Positions 32,659 to 45,755 of a stretch of 64,000 bases of DNA are shown in pieces. Source of the DNA: Ulota crispa (taxonomy: Eukaryota; Streptophyta; Bryopsida; Orthotrichales; Orthotrichaceae); assembly GCA_963920765.1 (NCBI GenBank), contig OY987250.1, positions 3,534,001-3,598,000 of the forward strand, given 5' to 3'. The position numbers and the translations under genes were made by a program. A model generated the notes under the pieces. It made no database searches, was not told the origin of the DNA, and saw only the letters and a list, made by a program, of their open reading frames with translations. Every line of letters begins with the position of its first letter. Within the stretch, counting starts at the first letter, position 1.

Positions 32659-35600
32659 TTAAAACATAAGATTAGTGAAATTGCTGACCTGGCAACTGCG
32701 ACTTGGAGACATAATCATGAAGGAGTGTGGTCGGTTATTGTAATTAGTCTCTGGCTTCCCTGGCTCCCCCTCTGGATTAGTGAAGTGATCAACAGTATGG
32801 TCCACCTGCAAAACAAAAAATTTAGAAAACAAAAGTCAAGGGATATGCATACTAAGAGGAACAATATTAAGAGTTTTATCAGCTATTGAAAGAAACTCTA
32901 TTTATCTACTTTTAAACCATTGTCGGGCAATCTATACTAAAAGTGAGCCTGTATTAAGTCAGCTAATATCCTCTGCTTTATTCAAAATAACAAAACTACC
33001 ATTCAAAAAACTCAACGACTTGGAGTTTAAAACCCTAAACCCTAGAACCCGAAGTAGTCTATTTCATGGACTCTACAAAATGCTGTTGATAATCAGTGCT
33101 TACCCGAGAGTGACCTCCAAACTCTCCCGCATCACTGTCCAGACAGATTCGATATTTACCAGGATTTTCACAGCCCACCTTCATCCTGCACGTGAAACAA
33201 GTGTATAAAAAAATGAGACCACACCCATACCACTTTAATATCACCTGCTCTCAAATTTCATTCTGTGTTCTCTCACCAACGGAACCTCACCTGGAACATT
33301 TTTTGCTATCACACTTTGTTGTGTCACAAGAATGTGCGGTGAGAAGGAGACCAACAAGTGTGAAATTGTTACAAACCACCCTCTTGACTACCCAAGTTCT
33401 TTTAAATGCCGTTTTTACATGCAAAGCTACTGACTATCAAGTATTACAGAATCTCCGTATTGTCGCATGCATTTTGACTCTCTCATGTCAGTGAGTATTC
33501 TTTACCCGGAGTATGTTTTTGTCGGATGGAAATTGAAGATGAAGACCAGGTCTCCTCGTTCGAACACAATGAGCTAGAAATCAACCAAACACACAATTAG
33601 TCAGAGAGCTAAAAAGAATTGCAACAGCAATCAACTCAACGATCTAGACAACCATCACGGGTACTTTGACTTCTGAACTAAAAATTGGTAGTCCGCTTTG
33701 GAAGCTTACAGCCAACTAATATAAAAGTTCGACAGTATCAAAAGAGCAAGAGTAAAAATTACTGACCTTGTCTGTCTCACTTGTACAGGAGACATACTGC
33801 TTTGAAGAACTGACGAATTGAAACTCTTCAGCAAGCGCGATCATCGCTCTATTGAAATTATTCATGAACTATCAGTTGGAAAAAAAAAAAAAAAACCACT
33901 GTCAACAGCATTACAAAGCTACGCTCTCTGTTAAAACTAAATTATCTGCAAAACTCAACTGAAATGCTGCATCTTGTTCAAACAACACTTCTGAGATTAA
34001 TTCTTTCCTAGAGAGTGATGTAAAAATAAGTGCAGTTAATACCTTAGAAAAAGAGCCCTAACATGGTCAAATTAGGAGCTTACATCAGCATTGCTCACAA
34101 AGATTACGACTAAACCCTCAAGGACCAAGATTTAAAATAGACACTTTGATGGATCATATTGTGGAAAATGTGATTTGGACGGGAACAAACTTGGCATTAC
34201 CATAATTAGTAAATGTTTTGTCAAAAAACATATACAATTGGACAAAAGACAGTGATCATATGACATAATGAAAAGTACTCAAAAACACGTGGCACAATTT
34301 GGGTTTCTGGTCTTCTAAGACGCAGCCTTCGGAAAACTAACCTTGTACCGGAGATGGTCTTGGTCCACGAGGTCCCACCGCCTTCGGCACTTGTCAAGTG
34401 ACCAGTTATTGCCGTCTCTAGGGAAGTCAATCCACTCCGGGTGGCCAAACTGCATATCCCAACAAACTTGCAATCAGAAATGGGAAATAGAAGTGCAAAT
34501 GTCATGTCAAGCCAGTTTAAAATAAAATAAAAACTTGTGAGATATCAGATAGTAGGCAAAAAAACAAGTGCAATAAATGCCAAAACCTAATTAGATAGAC
34601 CCTTCCACTGCGACATAATATAAGAAAAAATCATACGTGAAATTATAATTTAAAAACGAAACAACTTCAAAGCCAACTACGGCAACCAAACTAAGACATG
34701 TTTACCTCATTGCCCATGAAATTTAAGTAGCCCTCCCCACCAAGAGCCATGGTAATAAAGTGAATCATCTGCAGTTTCAATAAGGTATCAGTAACTTGAC
34801 TTCCGTATATCATTAAAAAAGAAGAATTACACAAGAAGCAACGTGAAATTTAAAATAGGCTTGGAAAAACCTTATGCAATGCAATTCCTCGATCCACAAC
34901 AAGGTTTGCTGGTTGCAGAGCTGACATGCTGTAATACATTTCCTTGTCCATCAATAAGAACGCAAACGTCTTGTCCCCAACCATAGACTACAAAAAACAC
35001 CAAACCATGTTAGATATTATATACCAAATTGAGATGTAAGACAAAGTATAGTAAGTTAGGTAACTCATTTGCATTGGGTCCTTTTCCTGTGAGTTGAAAG
35101 GTCACCTACTTATAATGCAAGTGCCATCCAAACATGTGATTTGTAAGAAATGAGATCAAATACTAGGTTTTATCACGGTCAAAGATGCAATAATCATGGT
35201 ACTAGGGTAATAATCTAGGCTTGTGATCGAGACCTTACTACTTCAAACTCCAACAATTCATATCTCACTCATACGCTATCCTAATGATACATGCTGTAGT
35301 GCATCCAAATCCTCCCAGAAACGGAGGAAATAGCTATCAAAATGACTAGTAAAAAAAAAACTGTGTCAAAGTTCTACCACGATTAAAGATGCTTCCATGT
35401 AATCCCTCATCTATGCAATACTTCTGATTCAGGAGCAGCACTCTAAGATTGTTTCTGACTGAGATCATACCTCTTCAACATGAACACTTCATAACTTCTT
35501 TATATGGTATCCAAATAACACCTAAGTTAATGCATTGGAATCCTTGCAAAAATGGGGATAAGACTAAACGGATTTGATTACCTGATCGTGGCTCTCGGCG

Positions 35601-38600
35601 TAACCAACACAAGCCTCAGTATCCCTTCGATTAATCAGAGTATATACAATATCGCCCATAGACCATTCTTCGTCCTTCCTCTCTTTCAGGTACTGAATCC
35701 ACTTGTCAGGAATAGCCATGGCCAGCCGGTAATCAAATCCCACGCCTCCTTCTGCCACAGTACGACAGAGAGTAGGCATGCCTGATACGTCTTCTGCAAT
35801 GACTGTAGCGTCAGGGTAAATGGAGTGGACGAGCTCGTTTGCAAGCATCAAATACGTCACTGCTTCCACATCGGTGTTTTCACTGAAGTACTCGTGGTAG
35901 TTTCCAGTGAAGCACATGTTGAGGCCGTGGTGGTGGTATAGCATTGACGTGATACCGTCAAACCGGAAGCCGTCAAACATGTACTCTTCCATCCACCACC
36001 TCAGATTGGACAGCAGGAACCGCTGCACTTCCCAGGAGCCGTAGTTAAATAGGCGGCTGTCCCAAAGTTTGTGATACCCCTGGGCACCTGTGCAATGACA
36101 TTGTTTATACAAACTTTAGCCAAAAAAGTATTTTTCTTGCCTAGCTTCCTTGGACGGAAAGCAATTAGCCAAAAGTATGAGATACACTGCAGAAACAAAC
36201 GTCAAAATGGACCAAAAAAGCATCAAATATAATCAGTTTCTACAGAATCATTGAAGAACGTAGAATGTTTCGCTCGAAATAGATATGAAAAATGAAACAA
36301 ATGGAGTGATTATCAATTCTGTATTTCCTCTCATAGAAAATCATATTCTACGTTCTAATTTCGTTTAAAAGACAAAAATGTTTCATGTTTTCATGCAGAT
36401 CATATAATCAGGATTCTTTGTCGATGCATCTTTGTTCTCCATTTTTAAAGGCTCCCGCAATTGTGCTGATTTTGAAGAAAAATGTATCATGCTCGTAACA
36501 AACAAAGCAATGTCACTGTACCTGTGCGGAAGTAGGACTCCTGAGCGGCCTGGCCCAAGTCGTAGCCTGCCAATCCATCCACAGCATTGGTGCTGGCGTG
36601 GCTGTGAACCACGTCCATCAACACCCGGAGTCCCATAGAATGCGCCTTGTCTATCAAATACTTTAGATCCTCGGGCGTTCCACAGCGGCTGCTGGCGGCG
36701 AAGAAATTCGTGACGTGGTAGCCAAAGCAACCGTAGTAAGCGTGCTCCATGATGGCCATCAGCTGGATGGTGTTGTAATTGTTTGCCTTAATTCTCGGCA
36801 GCACTTCATCTGCGAACTGCCTGTAGGACGCCACTTGTGGCTCCTTTGAGCTCATTCCCACATGCGCTTCGTAAATGAGCGGCGCGGCTGGTTTTGCTGG
36901 GCGAGAATGCTTGAACTCGTATCTGAAACCCAGGCACAAATTAGAGAATTAGAGAGAGTAAGAGAGATTTCAGAGCCCGAGTAGTTCCACTTGTAAGACC
37001 AAGTTCATGCAAACAGTGGAATCAAACATTCACAATCTATGGCACATAACAATAGTTGCATTGTAGAAATGAAAAGATGCCAATATTGAGAACCTAAAAA
37101 TAACGATACACAAACTGAGTGGAAGGGCGACATTACTGAGAAAACTAGTGCAAGGAATAAGAAGGAAGCAGCCATTTCTATCAACTACCTGAACCCATCC
37201 CCTAAAAGTCAAGTTGTAATGTATTAAAAAACTGATGTGAAACGGTTTAGGTTCAACTGCATGTGCGAATGGCCCCCTTCTATAAATTAGAAACGGGCAT
37301 CTCTAATATCTCTACTTTCAAAAATTCACAAAAAACACATGTTCTCCAGAAAATGTATATTTCTGTTTCATTTTCAAAATTCTGATTTTCAATTTCCTTT
37401 TGTGGAAAAAAAGGTGTTTCCAACATTCTTCCCCTTCATATATGCCAAGATGCATAAAGTGAAGGAAGTAGGTGTTTCTAACTTATTACTATTGTTCATG
37501 AACATAAGAGGAACCAAAAACCAATTGTTTTAGAAATAATGCAATATTTCCTAATGTATAAGGTGTTGGTGATCAGAATTATATTCCAAGGTAATGCACA
37601 TCCTTTAGAACTAAATTCTTGAAACATGGAATGGCTCCTATTGACAGAGCAGCCCATACAATTTATAAGGGACACCAATCAGCAAATCTTGCAATTTTTC
37701 CTCGCCTTATGGCGTGATTTTTTTTTCTAGACTTTGGATTTTCCAGAATTACTTAAATATGGCATGATGGGTTTTAGAGAACTTGTTTCGCTTCTGGCGA
37801 GAGTATATGTGAAACAAGCATGTACAAAGTAGTGGCAAACACGTCAGCTATAACGGTAGGATTTTTACCTTTCAGATGCAGGGGGGTCCCAGTAAACACC
37901 ATCATAGTACGCAGCAAAGACAGTAGGATCAACCACGGCAAACTTGATCCAAGCAGGAATACGATCAATCCAAGTACCATCACCCTTCTGCATCCTAAAC
38001 TTCACTTTAGAGCCATGAGGGATCGCCGAAGCACCGCCTTCGTCAGGCAACCTGATCGACCACACGCCGAACTCGTCTCTCTCCATGGCATGTTTGCTTC
38101 CATCCCAGTTGTTGAACTCTCCGATCAACTGAGCAGCCCTGTGCACGGCAACCATCTCGTCAGATTACCACACCAGACAGTGTTTCTACAACACCTAATT
38201 TAATACATTTGATTGCATTAAAAACCAAGTAGCTGCACTGGAGAGGCTCCCTAGCATACTGCGGCACTGGCTCACTTTCTAGAAGTAGCAACCAACTCAA
38301 ACTTCCTCATGTTCATTAAACCTATAAACTTCCTTGTATTCACTAAACAGGTAGCTGTTGACAATACAAGACCTCCTCTCCTTTGGTCCATAACCAACAA
38401 AAGGGTGGTTTCCCTCGATAATATATTAGCACCAATTCAACTAGTGGATGCTTGAGCCAATTGTTTTGTAACTAACCCCTACATGCCGAAGGGACCATAA
38501 GCAGTTGCTTTCACATCAATAGAAGTTGAATAAAGCATTAAGGAAGCTTGAAAGCAGGTAACAGCATGTACTAATAGAGAGAAGAAACCATGGAATATCT

Positions 38601-40579
38601 TGGACATGTAAAATACTGCTATAAACCAACTACCAGTATTATCAATTTGGGCATTTAAAGATTAATAATGGAAATGTAAATGGTGAATGGACATGGACAT
38701 GGACAGTAGCATGTAATGAAAAGTATGGAATATAAGCAACATCGTAATTCACAGTCAATCATGAGCATTAGAGAAAAAACTTACGCTGCTGCGGGAGCCC
38801 ACTCCTGATACACGATGCAATCCCCTTCACGTGTAAAACCATACTTCTCATAACCTACACAAACAACATCGCCAGTACCTTAGTACTGACCACCCACCCT
38901 GTTTCTTACATGAGGCCTAATATAAGAACTCCAATACTCATGTGTCTGATGTGCACATCACATAAGCTAAACTCATATGATTAAGTTTTGCAGAAGCATC
39001 AGGTCAAAAGTAGTGAATATTGTTGACTCGTAGAATTGCAGGGGACAACAAAAACGAAGGGATTTCTTTGAGTTCCTGTTTACCCCACTCACTGAAAGAC
39101 TTATTTATTTGTTTCTATATTATAGCAAAGTATTTGAATTCAAGAGGGAATGCTCACCTTTGGCAAAGTCTGCCAAACTTCCCTCAACCTTCTCAATATC
39201 CGCCTTTCGTTTCGTGAACTCTTGCATACGGTAACGGAGATGAGTCTGGTGAGCGGCGAGAATAGGGTCCACCTCCACCACCCCTAACGTTTTCTCTACT
39301 TCGCTCGTGCCCTTCCATTCGGCTGACTTATCTGACTTCCCAGTCTTCAAACTTGTTGCCTTCACTGTGGAAGGAGAGCTGGCCTTGAAGCTCATGCTTC
39401 GCACTAGCTGCACATTGTGGAAAAACATACATGAACAAAAGCAAGTCTTTTCTCTGACAGTGGCACAGAACTCAAACGGTGGAGCTTTACACTCAACTCT
39501 GCCTGATGGCACACACCGTGAACGTACACATTCTCAGTGTATTCTAAGAATCCTAAGAATCTGGAATAGTTTGTACACATTATGACAACTTCCACAAATT
39601 AGGGCTGTACACTCAACTCTCTCTCTCTAATTGTACATTCTCAAGGTATCCTGAGAAACTCTAATTTTTTGTATGATCCCGGTTATCCCTCCAGAGGCAG
39701 TGTGGTTAGAGAGGGAGTAGCAAGCACATTTCTAACAATTACTCCGAAATGAGTTTTATACGAACCGCTAGAACAAAACTACGAGATTTTGATTGGTCAA
39801 AAGCTGTATAGAGAGTGTCCACGATCAAGGCTTGCGCTCTGAGAATGGACGCGATCTAAGGAAAGCAATTTGAGATTTCTACAAAGGAGATAGTAATATG
39901 AGCAATACGTGGAGGCTCGTAATAGCACCAGGCCAGAGTAGAATTCTTTTACAGTAACTCACGGCCAGGATCGCAAAAACTCTGAAAATCCTTAATGAAA
40001 ACTGGTGAATCAGAAAATCAAGAGCCCGCAGAAAGAGTCAATGAGATAGACAAGTGGAAACTCACTCCTCCAACGCCCTCCATTGATCTCTTAAGCGGAA
40101 AGCGCTGCGAACCTAACACGTCCCAGCACGCAATACGCTGGCCTTCAACCTGCATTGCATCAAAGCCCTTGGCAAATTCAAAACAATGCTCAAAAAATCG
40201 AACTGCTCGATCAAAAAAACGAACCGTTCCATCCGGCATTTCAAATTCTTAACATCAATCGCAACACACACGACGACATAGCGGTTTCATCCCATTCCAA
40301 TAAAGACGAAAGCACACATCGTTACAAATTTAACAAAAAACCAAAAAATTGATCCAAATTTCTTAAAAACACGGATGCGATTTGCCACGAAGAAGATGTG
40401 CCAAACGCGATTTCACTTCCTAAGCTCACTCACAAGCGAAAACAGGAGCGAAATTCCGAGAGCTCCGGCAAACCCTACACACACGCGCACGGGAGACGCG
40501 AGCGTTCATGCACCTGACTGGAAGCAGCAGATGGCAGAGTAGTAGAAGCGAGGCCATGGCAAGCAGGAACCGCAAGCAT
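32659..40579 (-). CDS. SBE1: Class I starch branching enzyme, 749 aa, 13 exons
   Basis: 1,4-alpha-glucan branching enzyme of the SBEI type: it cuts alpha-1,4 chains and re-attaches them as alpha-1,6 branches in plastid starch. Exons run 40579-40514, 39407-39158, 38854-38785, 38138-37869, 36922-36522, 36087-35582, 34987-34871, 34768-34706, 34449-34342, 33868-33767, 33573-33506, 33185-33104 and 32805-32659. All are GT-AG and in phase. Exon 1 ([20 protein letters not shown]) is Ser/Ala-rich like a transit peptide, and an in-frame stop lies upstream. A CBM48 region (EWAP...[10 protein letters not shown]) precedes the GH13 barrel. Catalytic regions: DVVHSH (Asp322), GFRFDG (nucleophile Asp396), VIAEDVSG (Glu451) and AESHDQ (His519/Asp520). 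The class I signature [17 protein letters not shown] is clear. The read-through end ([11 protein letters not shown]) differs from the usual C-terminus, so the true last exon may be further downstream. Confidence 0.96.
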
Positions 40580-40860
40580 GGTGAAGAGCGCGCTGCTGTT
40601 TGATCAGAGAGGCCCGGTGGCCGAATCGCAATTGCGATAATAAGATCTGCAATGCTGGCAGCGAAACCACACGCCGTCGCAAGGAGAGCGGCGCTTCGTG
40701 CAGGCAGCAATGCGACGGAGATCCTCGCTCGTGAATGGAAATGGCAATGGAAATGGCAATGGCAATGTCCGGCTTCGTCTTCTTAGATTGCTTCTGTTTC
40801 TCTGTCTCTCTGAGGTGCTATAAGGGCGGAATTTGGCAATGGAAAGTTAGAGCGTGAGTG
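40580..40860 (-). promoter_or_regulatory. Probable promoter and leader of the branching enzyme gene
   Basis: GC-richer DNA immediately upstream of exon 1 on the minus strand. A TATA-like CCTTATAGC lies at about 40817-40825, roughly 240 bp before the start codon. It is followed by a CT/GA-rich stretch (CAGAGAGACAGAGAAACAGA) that fits a plant leader. Start-site position is inferred only. Confidence 0.45.
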
Positions 40861-41560
40861 AGAGGGCTGGATCCATAGCCATGATGATTGAGAAGAGTGT
40901 TGGGAATGCGGGGATGGGGAAGTGTGTGCGAGGAGAGAGAGTGATGATGGGTGATGCTCGGTGCCGCAAGAGACGAGAAGGCGGACTCCCTTCACAGCCT
41001 CCCTTGCGGTGTGTGCCTCCGTCCCTATTGCCACCATCGTCGCTCCGCCGTTCCCTTCCTTCCGTTTTGGCCCTGATACCCGTCCGTGGATTAAGACTGG
41101 GTCCGCTGGCAACAAACCCTTCCCGGTTCTCAACCGGTTCTCAGTCCAGTTCTCAACCCGGCCCTTCATCTCTTTTTTCCCATCTTAGGGCCTCTTTCCA
41201 TTGGGGCATCGGACCTCCAGGTCCTGGAGGGGACCCTGACCCAGGCCAGCAGGTCCTTAACACACTTTTCATTGGGGTCCAATTCTCATGCTTCGCTTCT
41301 TGTCTCATGTTTTTTATTTTACTTGCACAGGTCCACGTGTAAAAATTGAACTACAGTTAGTTGGAGTTAACTGGATTTAGAAACTCCAACCCCCTCCGGG
41401 CCCTCTCGGCTCTGTAAACCCAAAAATCATGTGTCGCAACTCGGAGTTTCGATTGGCCGTGCGGGAGGGATTTTTTCAATGGAAAGTGCCTTGGGCTTCG
41501 GGTCAGAGCTCCAATATACCCAATGGAAACTGGCCCTGAAGGGGTTTTTTTTTACCGTAT
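40861..41560. other. GC-richer upstream region
   Basis: Upstream of the branching enzyme promoter, both strands hold open frames because of the higher GC content. None looks like a known protein. It may contain further regulatory DNA. I see no bounded repeat. Confidence 0.35.
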
Positions 41561-41884
41561 GGTAAGAGGCTTGAACTCCATTAGGGCAGTAATACCGCCC
41601 ACCTCCCCAAATGAACTCCACAGGTACCTGCCTTATTCATAGCCTTTCAGAAATGCACAGTGGGTGTATATTTGAGGAAGTGATCCATTTTAGAACCCTC
41701 TGACCTTTCCACTTCAAACTTTCATAACTAATTCCACATTGCTCTAAAGAATACAAAATAACTTGAGTTAGATGCCAATTCCTTGTGTCCTTCAAGGAAA
41801 ATTTAGTGAAAAATATATCAAGAAGTTCCACCTCCCCAAAATTCAGTTTCAACTCTTAGATGGTCGGTTTACAAGCCTCTTACC
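41561..41884. repeat. Short terminal-inverted-repeat element candidate
   Basis: GGTAAGAGGCTTG at 41561-41573 is exactly complementary to CAAGCCTCTTACC at 41872-41884. The interior is not palindromic. It may be a 324-bp MITE, but no target duplication is evident. Confidence 0.4.
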
Positions 41885-42099
41885 TTAGTCCTAGTGCACT
41901 TGTGCTCCCAAACATGGCTAAATTTAGCCAAGGAATTCACCCAAAAATAATCACAGTGTTGCCGTGAGTTTTTGACATTTTGGCACATCAATAAGGTAGA
42001 TATACCCAATTCCAACCACTGAACCTAATGCTGTTCAAATGTGCCCTCCAAGAAAATTAGAAGGTATTAGAATCAGTAGTCGGAATTGGGTATGTCTAC

Positions 42100-42535
42100 C
42101 TTAGTACAAGACACCATGAACCAACAAATAATTGGTCAAAAAATATCAAATAGTATGTGCCTTCGGGTGCTATCAACATTTTTTTGATAAACGATAATTT
42201 CAATTTCTTTTTGTAGCTTTTTTCCTAAAATCTCTCTGCTTATCGTTACAAAGAGTTTCAACTTATTAAGGGGTGTTATGAATAGCTCATATGATTGTTG
42301 GACCTTTAATGTTTTATGTTGTAACACCCATTAATAAGTTCAAACTCCTTGTAACTATAAGCCCCTTAATAAATTGAAACTCTTCATAACTATAAGCAAG
42401 GAGATTTTGAGAAATAAACTACAGAAAAACAAATTGGAATTATTGTTTGCCAAAAAATGTTAATAGCACCCAAAGTTGACCACTATTTGACATTTTGTGG
42501 CCAAATGTTTGTTGGTTTATAGTGTCTTGCACCAT
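42100..42535. mobile_element. Palindromic MITE of about 430 bp
   Basis: ACAAGACACCATGAACCAAC on the left pairs with GTTGGTTTATAGTGTCTTG on the right. GGGTGCTATCAACATTTTTTT pairs with AAAAAATGTTAATAGCACCC, and the central TAAGTTCAAACTC-type blocks also pair. No coding capacity, and boundaries are approximate. Confidence 0.65.
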
Positions 42536-43054
42536 AGCAATGCTTTTAGCCGCTTGAACTATATAAGTTGTGCAAGAGTTTGAACGACACAAGGTCCCTT
42601 CTTCTCAAGGTGAGTGAATTTCATATTAATTAGGGTTAATAAGTGTGAAGGTCTAGCATGAATTGCGTCCTAATTCTCCAAGTAGAGTTTTGGGCACAAT
42701 CTTTTGTTGTCCTCCAAGCAACATTGTGCAACATTAGTGATGCAACATCCTTCACACACTCTCTAGTTGAGATGCTTGCTCAGAAACTCTTTTCAAAATG
42801 TTGGAAACTTGAAATCACAATATTTAAAATACTAGAAAAATATCGTATTCCATAGTATATTCTAAACTCTCATGAATTACCTTATTAGTGTGCTTTTCAA
42901 CTTCACTGATTTCTTGATATAGTACATGCAAGGTGTAACGATTAAGATAACTTGTGTAGTTTTGAAAACCACATTTGAAATAGTGTTGATGAGCACATTT
43001 TTTCTTATCGATATATTTTATTTTATTACTAAATTGTGCAAGTCAAATGCTATA

Positions 43055-43131
43055 TAACCCTACACCACCCAAGGGACAAAATATGTCCCATTTTGAGAGT
43101 ATTCTGAGATACCCTAGGCAGTGTAGGGTTA
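43055..43131. mobile_element. 77-bp TAACCCTACAC...GTGTAGGGTTA element
   Basis: A tiny stem-ended unit with TAACCCTACAC and GTGTAGGGTTA termini and a GGGACAAAATATGTCCC hairpin inside. It seems a miniature relative of the TTAACCC-terminated elements of this window. Confidence 0.5.
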
Positions 43132-43242
43132 ATATTGAATCTAAATGTCCTTAAACTACTCTAGGCAATAACTATGGTGGAAGCAACTCCTTGCTAGGTG
43201 TGTATCAAAATATACATGTACAAATATGCATACATGTGTATA

Positions 43243-43243
<1 letters not shown>

Positions 43244-43295
<52 letters not shown>
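43244..43295. repeat. (TA)n microsatellite
   Basis: A pure TA dinucleotide run of about 50 bp, flanked by degenerate TACATG/CACACA repeats. Open frames over it encode Tyr-Ile repeats and are not genes. Confidence 0.95.
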
Positions 43296-43298
<3 letters not shown>

Positions 43299-43497
43299 CA
43301 CACACATACATACAATGGTAATTGTGTTTTTGTTTAGAGAGTATAATATGAACAACATTGAATGTATTTCAAGATTTTTGATGTTATATGGAGATATGAG
43401 GTATATCCTTAGATTTTCCATCAGTTTGAGAGAAATTGATTTTAAAATCACTTTATATTTTCATTGTCATATTCTACAAGGTTTTGAATGTGTAAGA

Positions 43498-44454
43498 TAA
43501 CCCCTAAAGGACCAAGCCCTTTTTTCTGTGAAAATCACTGAAAACTGCCACTTTTGGGGGAATGAGTAAAAAGGTAGCAAAAAAAGTTTTTTTGAAAATC
43601 CAACCATAAGATCTTGCCCTAGACTATGGGAGGTACTTGTGGGAAAAAAATTAGCTCATTCTAGAAGTAGAGGAGTGAGATATTGACATTTGAAGTGGAA
43701 AATAAAGTTTTTTTCCTTGCTGTCCAAAAATTTTAGAAGCCTTTGACGGCTCCTATATCAAAAAAGTTGCTCAGCGCAAAGTTGAGATTTATTTTTCCCA
43801 TGTAGAGGACCAAGTTAGGTATGTGTGGGAGAATTTTCAAATGAAATGGAGGTGTGGATCATACTTTGTAAAATCGTGCAATACGGTAAGGCCATGAAAT
43901 GTGCATATACGTTAGGCAAAATTGGAGAATTTATGTAAAGTTCATAAATCTGAAATACTTTGATCCAAATGGTGAAAACCAAGGAATCTTAGGCTACTAC
44001 AACTTGGAAAAAGAAAAAGTCAAAAGAAAAAAAAAAACACAAAGAGCTCAAAAAAGGAAAGCAACAAATTTTTCAAGAGGCAAAAATAATGGAGGTTTGG
44101 GAGTCCCATACCTACCCGCAAACTAAAACTTCTCATAACTTTCATCTCATTAATCAAAACTAAATGAATTAAAGATTCCCAAATTTGCATAATTCTAGGG
44201 AACCAATTTCAGATTTTTTAAAAAAAATTGCAATTTTGATTTTTTTTGGACTGCCCGCCCTTGCCCTTTTTCAAAAATTCATGCATAACTTCTTCAATAA
44301 TTGTTGAAATGAAAAAAAATTAGATGCCCACGTAGATTTTTGAATTCCTCACCTTCAACAAAAGTTTCAAAAAATCACAAAAACAAGATTAGCTGTAGGT
44401 ACATGCCTGAAATCCATTTGTCCCCCGAGGGGACAGTTGGTCCTTTAGGAGATA
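43498..44454 (+). mobile_element. TAACCCCTAAAGGACCAA-type element, copy 1
   Basis: It begins TAACCCCTAAAGGACCAAGC and ends GTTGGTCCTTTAGGAGATA. The whole body matches 50094-51056 in reverse orientation (for example CTGAAAACTGCCACTTTTGG, and TTAGATGCCCACGTAGAT against ATCTATGTGGGCATCTAA). It contains no transposase-like frame, so it is probably non-autonomous. Confidence 0.8.
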
Positions 44455-45555
44455 AGAAGGAACAAAGATTGAGGTGCTTTTGACACTCCAAGTTTTTTTT
44501 TAATGTCACTTTTGTATATTAAATATTTGAAAGAAAAAGATGTATTGCCACCATGGTATAAACATCTATTTAATTATGGACAATTAGGCTACCTCAAATG
44601 TGACATTAAAGAGCGTCACTAGACAAACTACTCCCATTCACAATGGTTCTTAGGTTTAGGAACACTAGAGAGTTTCAAATATGGCATTCTAGACCAATTT
44701 CATGCACGTGAATAAGATTTGTGAACAATCTAGACAAGTTACTCCGTGAACAAATCATGATGACCTCTAGGGGTTGTGACTTCATATTCACCGGTGAATG
44801 ACCACTTGTTCACTGCTTATTTGAGATATTTGAAACTGCCTATTATCTAAATTATTATTTTTGTCACAAATATTTATTTATTTTATTGTCATAATCTTAC
44901 CTCATTTTGACATTACCTAGCTTTACACTAAGAAAATTTGGCAAAAAATTAGGTAAAATTGTCGAATCCCTCTTAAACAAACACTAGGTTTGCAAAAGTT
45001 TGAATGGAATATACTAACTTTAGTAGATGTCATGAATTAAAGTGCACACACGGATGATTATATTCATTTTTCCCTTTCCTGCTTGCAATCATGGGTGCAT
45101 ACGCCGACCAATGAAAAATAAAAATTACATCGCTTAGTTAATCGTTAAGAATGTAATTATTGTGAAATTAAAGAGGGTTTTCATGATATGAATTTTTGAA
45201 CCCATAGTATTTTCATTGACAGCGTCTATTTTCAGCTTTTGAAAACAAATTCTACTGCAATCGTTAAATCAAAAAGAAAAAAGGGTGGATTACGTTATTG
45301 AATACTTGTTGACCACGGTTCTTTTTCCTGGCAATTTTTTTGCTCAATCTGACATTGACTATCATTACAACCAAAAAAATAGATGAAAAAGTGGTAGAAA
45401 TAGTCAGATCCCTCCTCAGGCGAACACCATGTTTGCCAAAATCTGAATTAAAGTTACCAATATTAGTAAAGTTTATGGATGAACTATTCACATAATTGAT
45501 TCTATCCAATTTTATCCTAGATTTTCTTACTTGCTTGCAATCTTTAGGTGCGGGT
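44455..45555. other. Intergenic DNA with diverged duplicated stretches
   Basis: Segments near 44960-45030 and 45395-45470 resemble one another (TCCCTCxxAxxCxAACACxAxGTTTGC), suggesting an old duplicated repeat. No gene seen. Confidence 0.35.
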
Positions 45556-45755
45556 AGCTCTCTACCTTCAAGAAGAACCAGCGGCTAATTCAAAACTAAC
45601 TGATTGAATTGAGGAGAAACTGTTTGCAATTCATAAACATCGACTGTTAAACCATTTTTATTTTTTTGAAATTAAAAAATAACCGAGATAACTCCTTGAG
45701 AAACTGGTTCAATGCACGAATTGCAGGAAATCATCCGGTCAAACTCAAATAATTC
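45556..45755. repeat. Relative of 3787-4420, lacking the MITE insertion
   Basis: It shares AAGAAGAAC, ATTCAAAACTAxC, GAAACTGTTTGCAATT, AAAAATAACC and AACTxGTTCAAT in order with 3787-4420, where a MITE has landed in the middle. Here the sequence runs straight through (TTTTTTTGAAATTAAAAAATAA). It acts as an unoccupied reference for that insertion. Confidence 0.7.

Noticed and set aside
43194-43500. Tyr/Ile repeat protein
   Set aside because: Translation of a (TA)n microsatellite.
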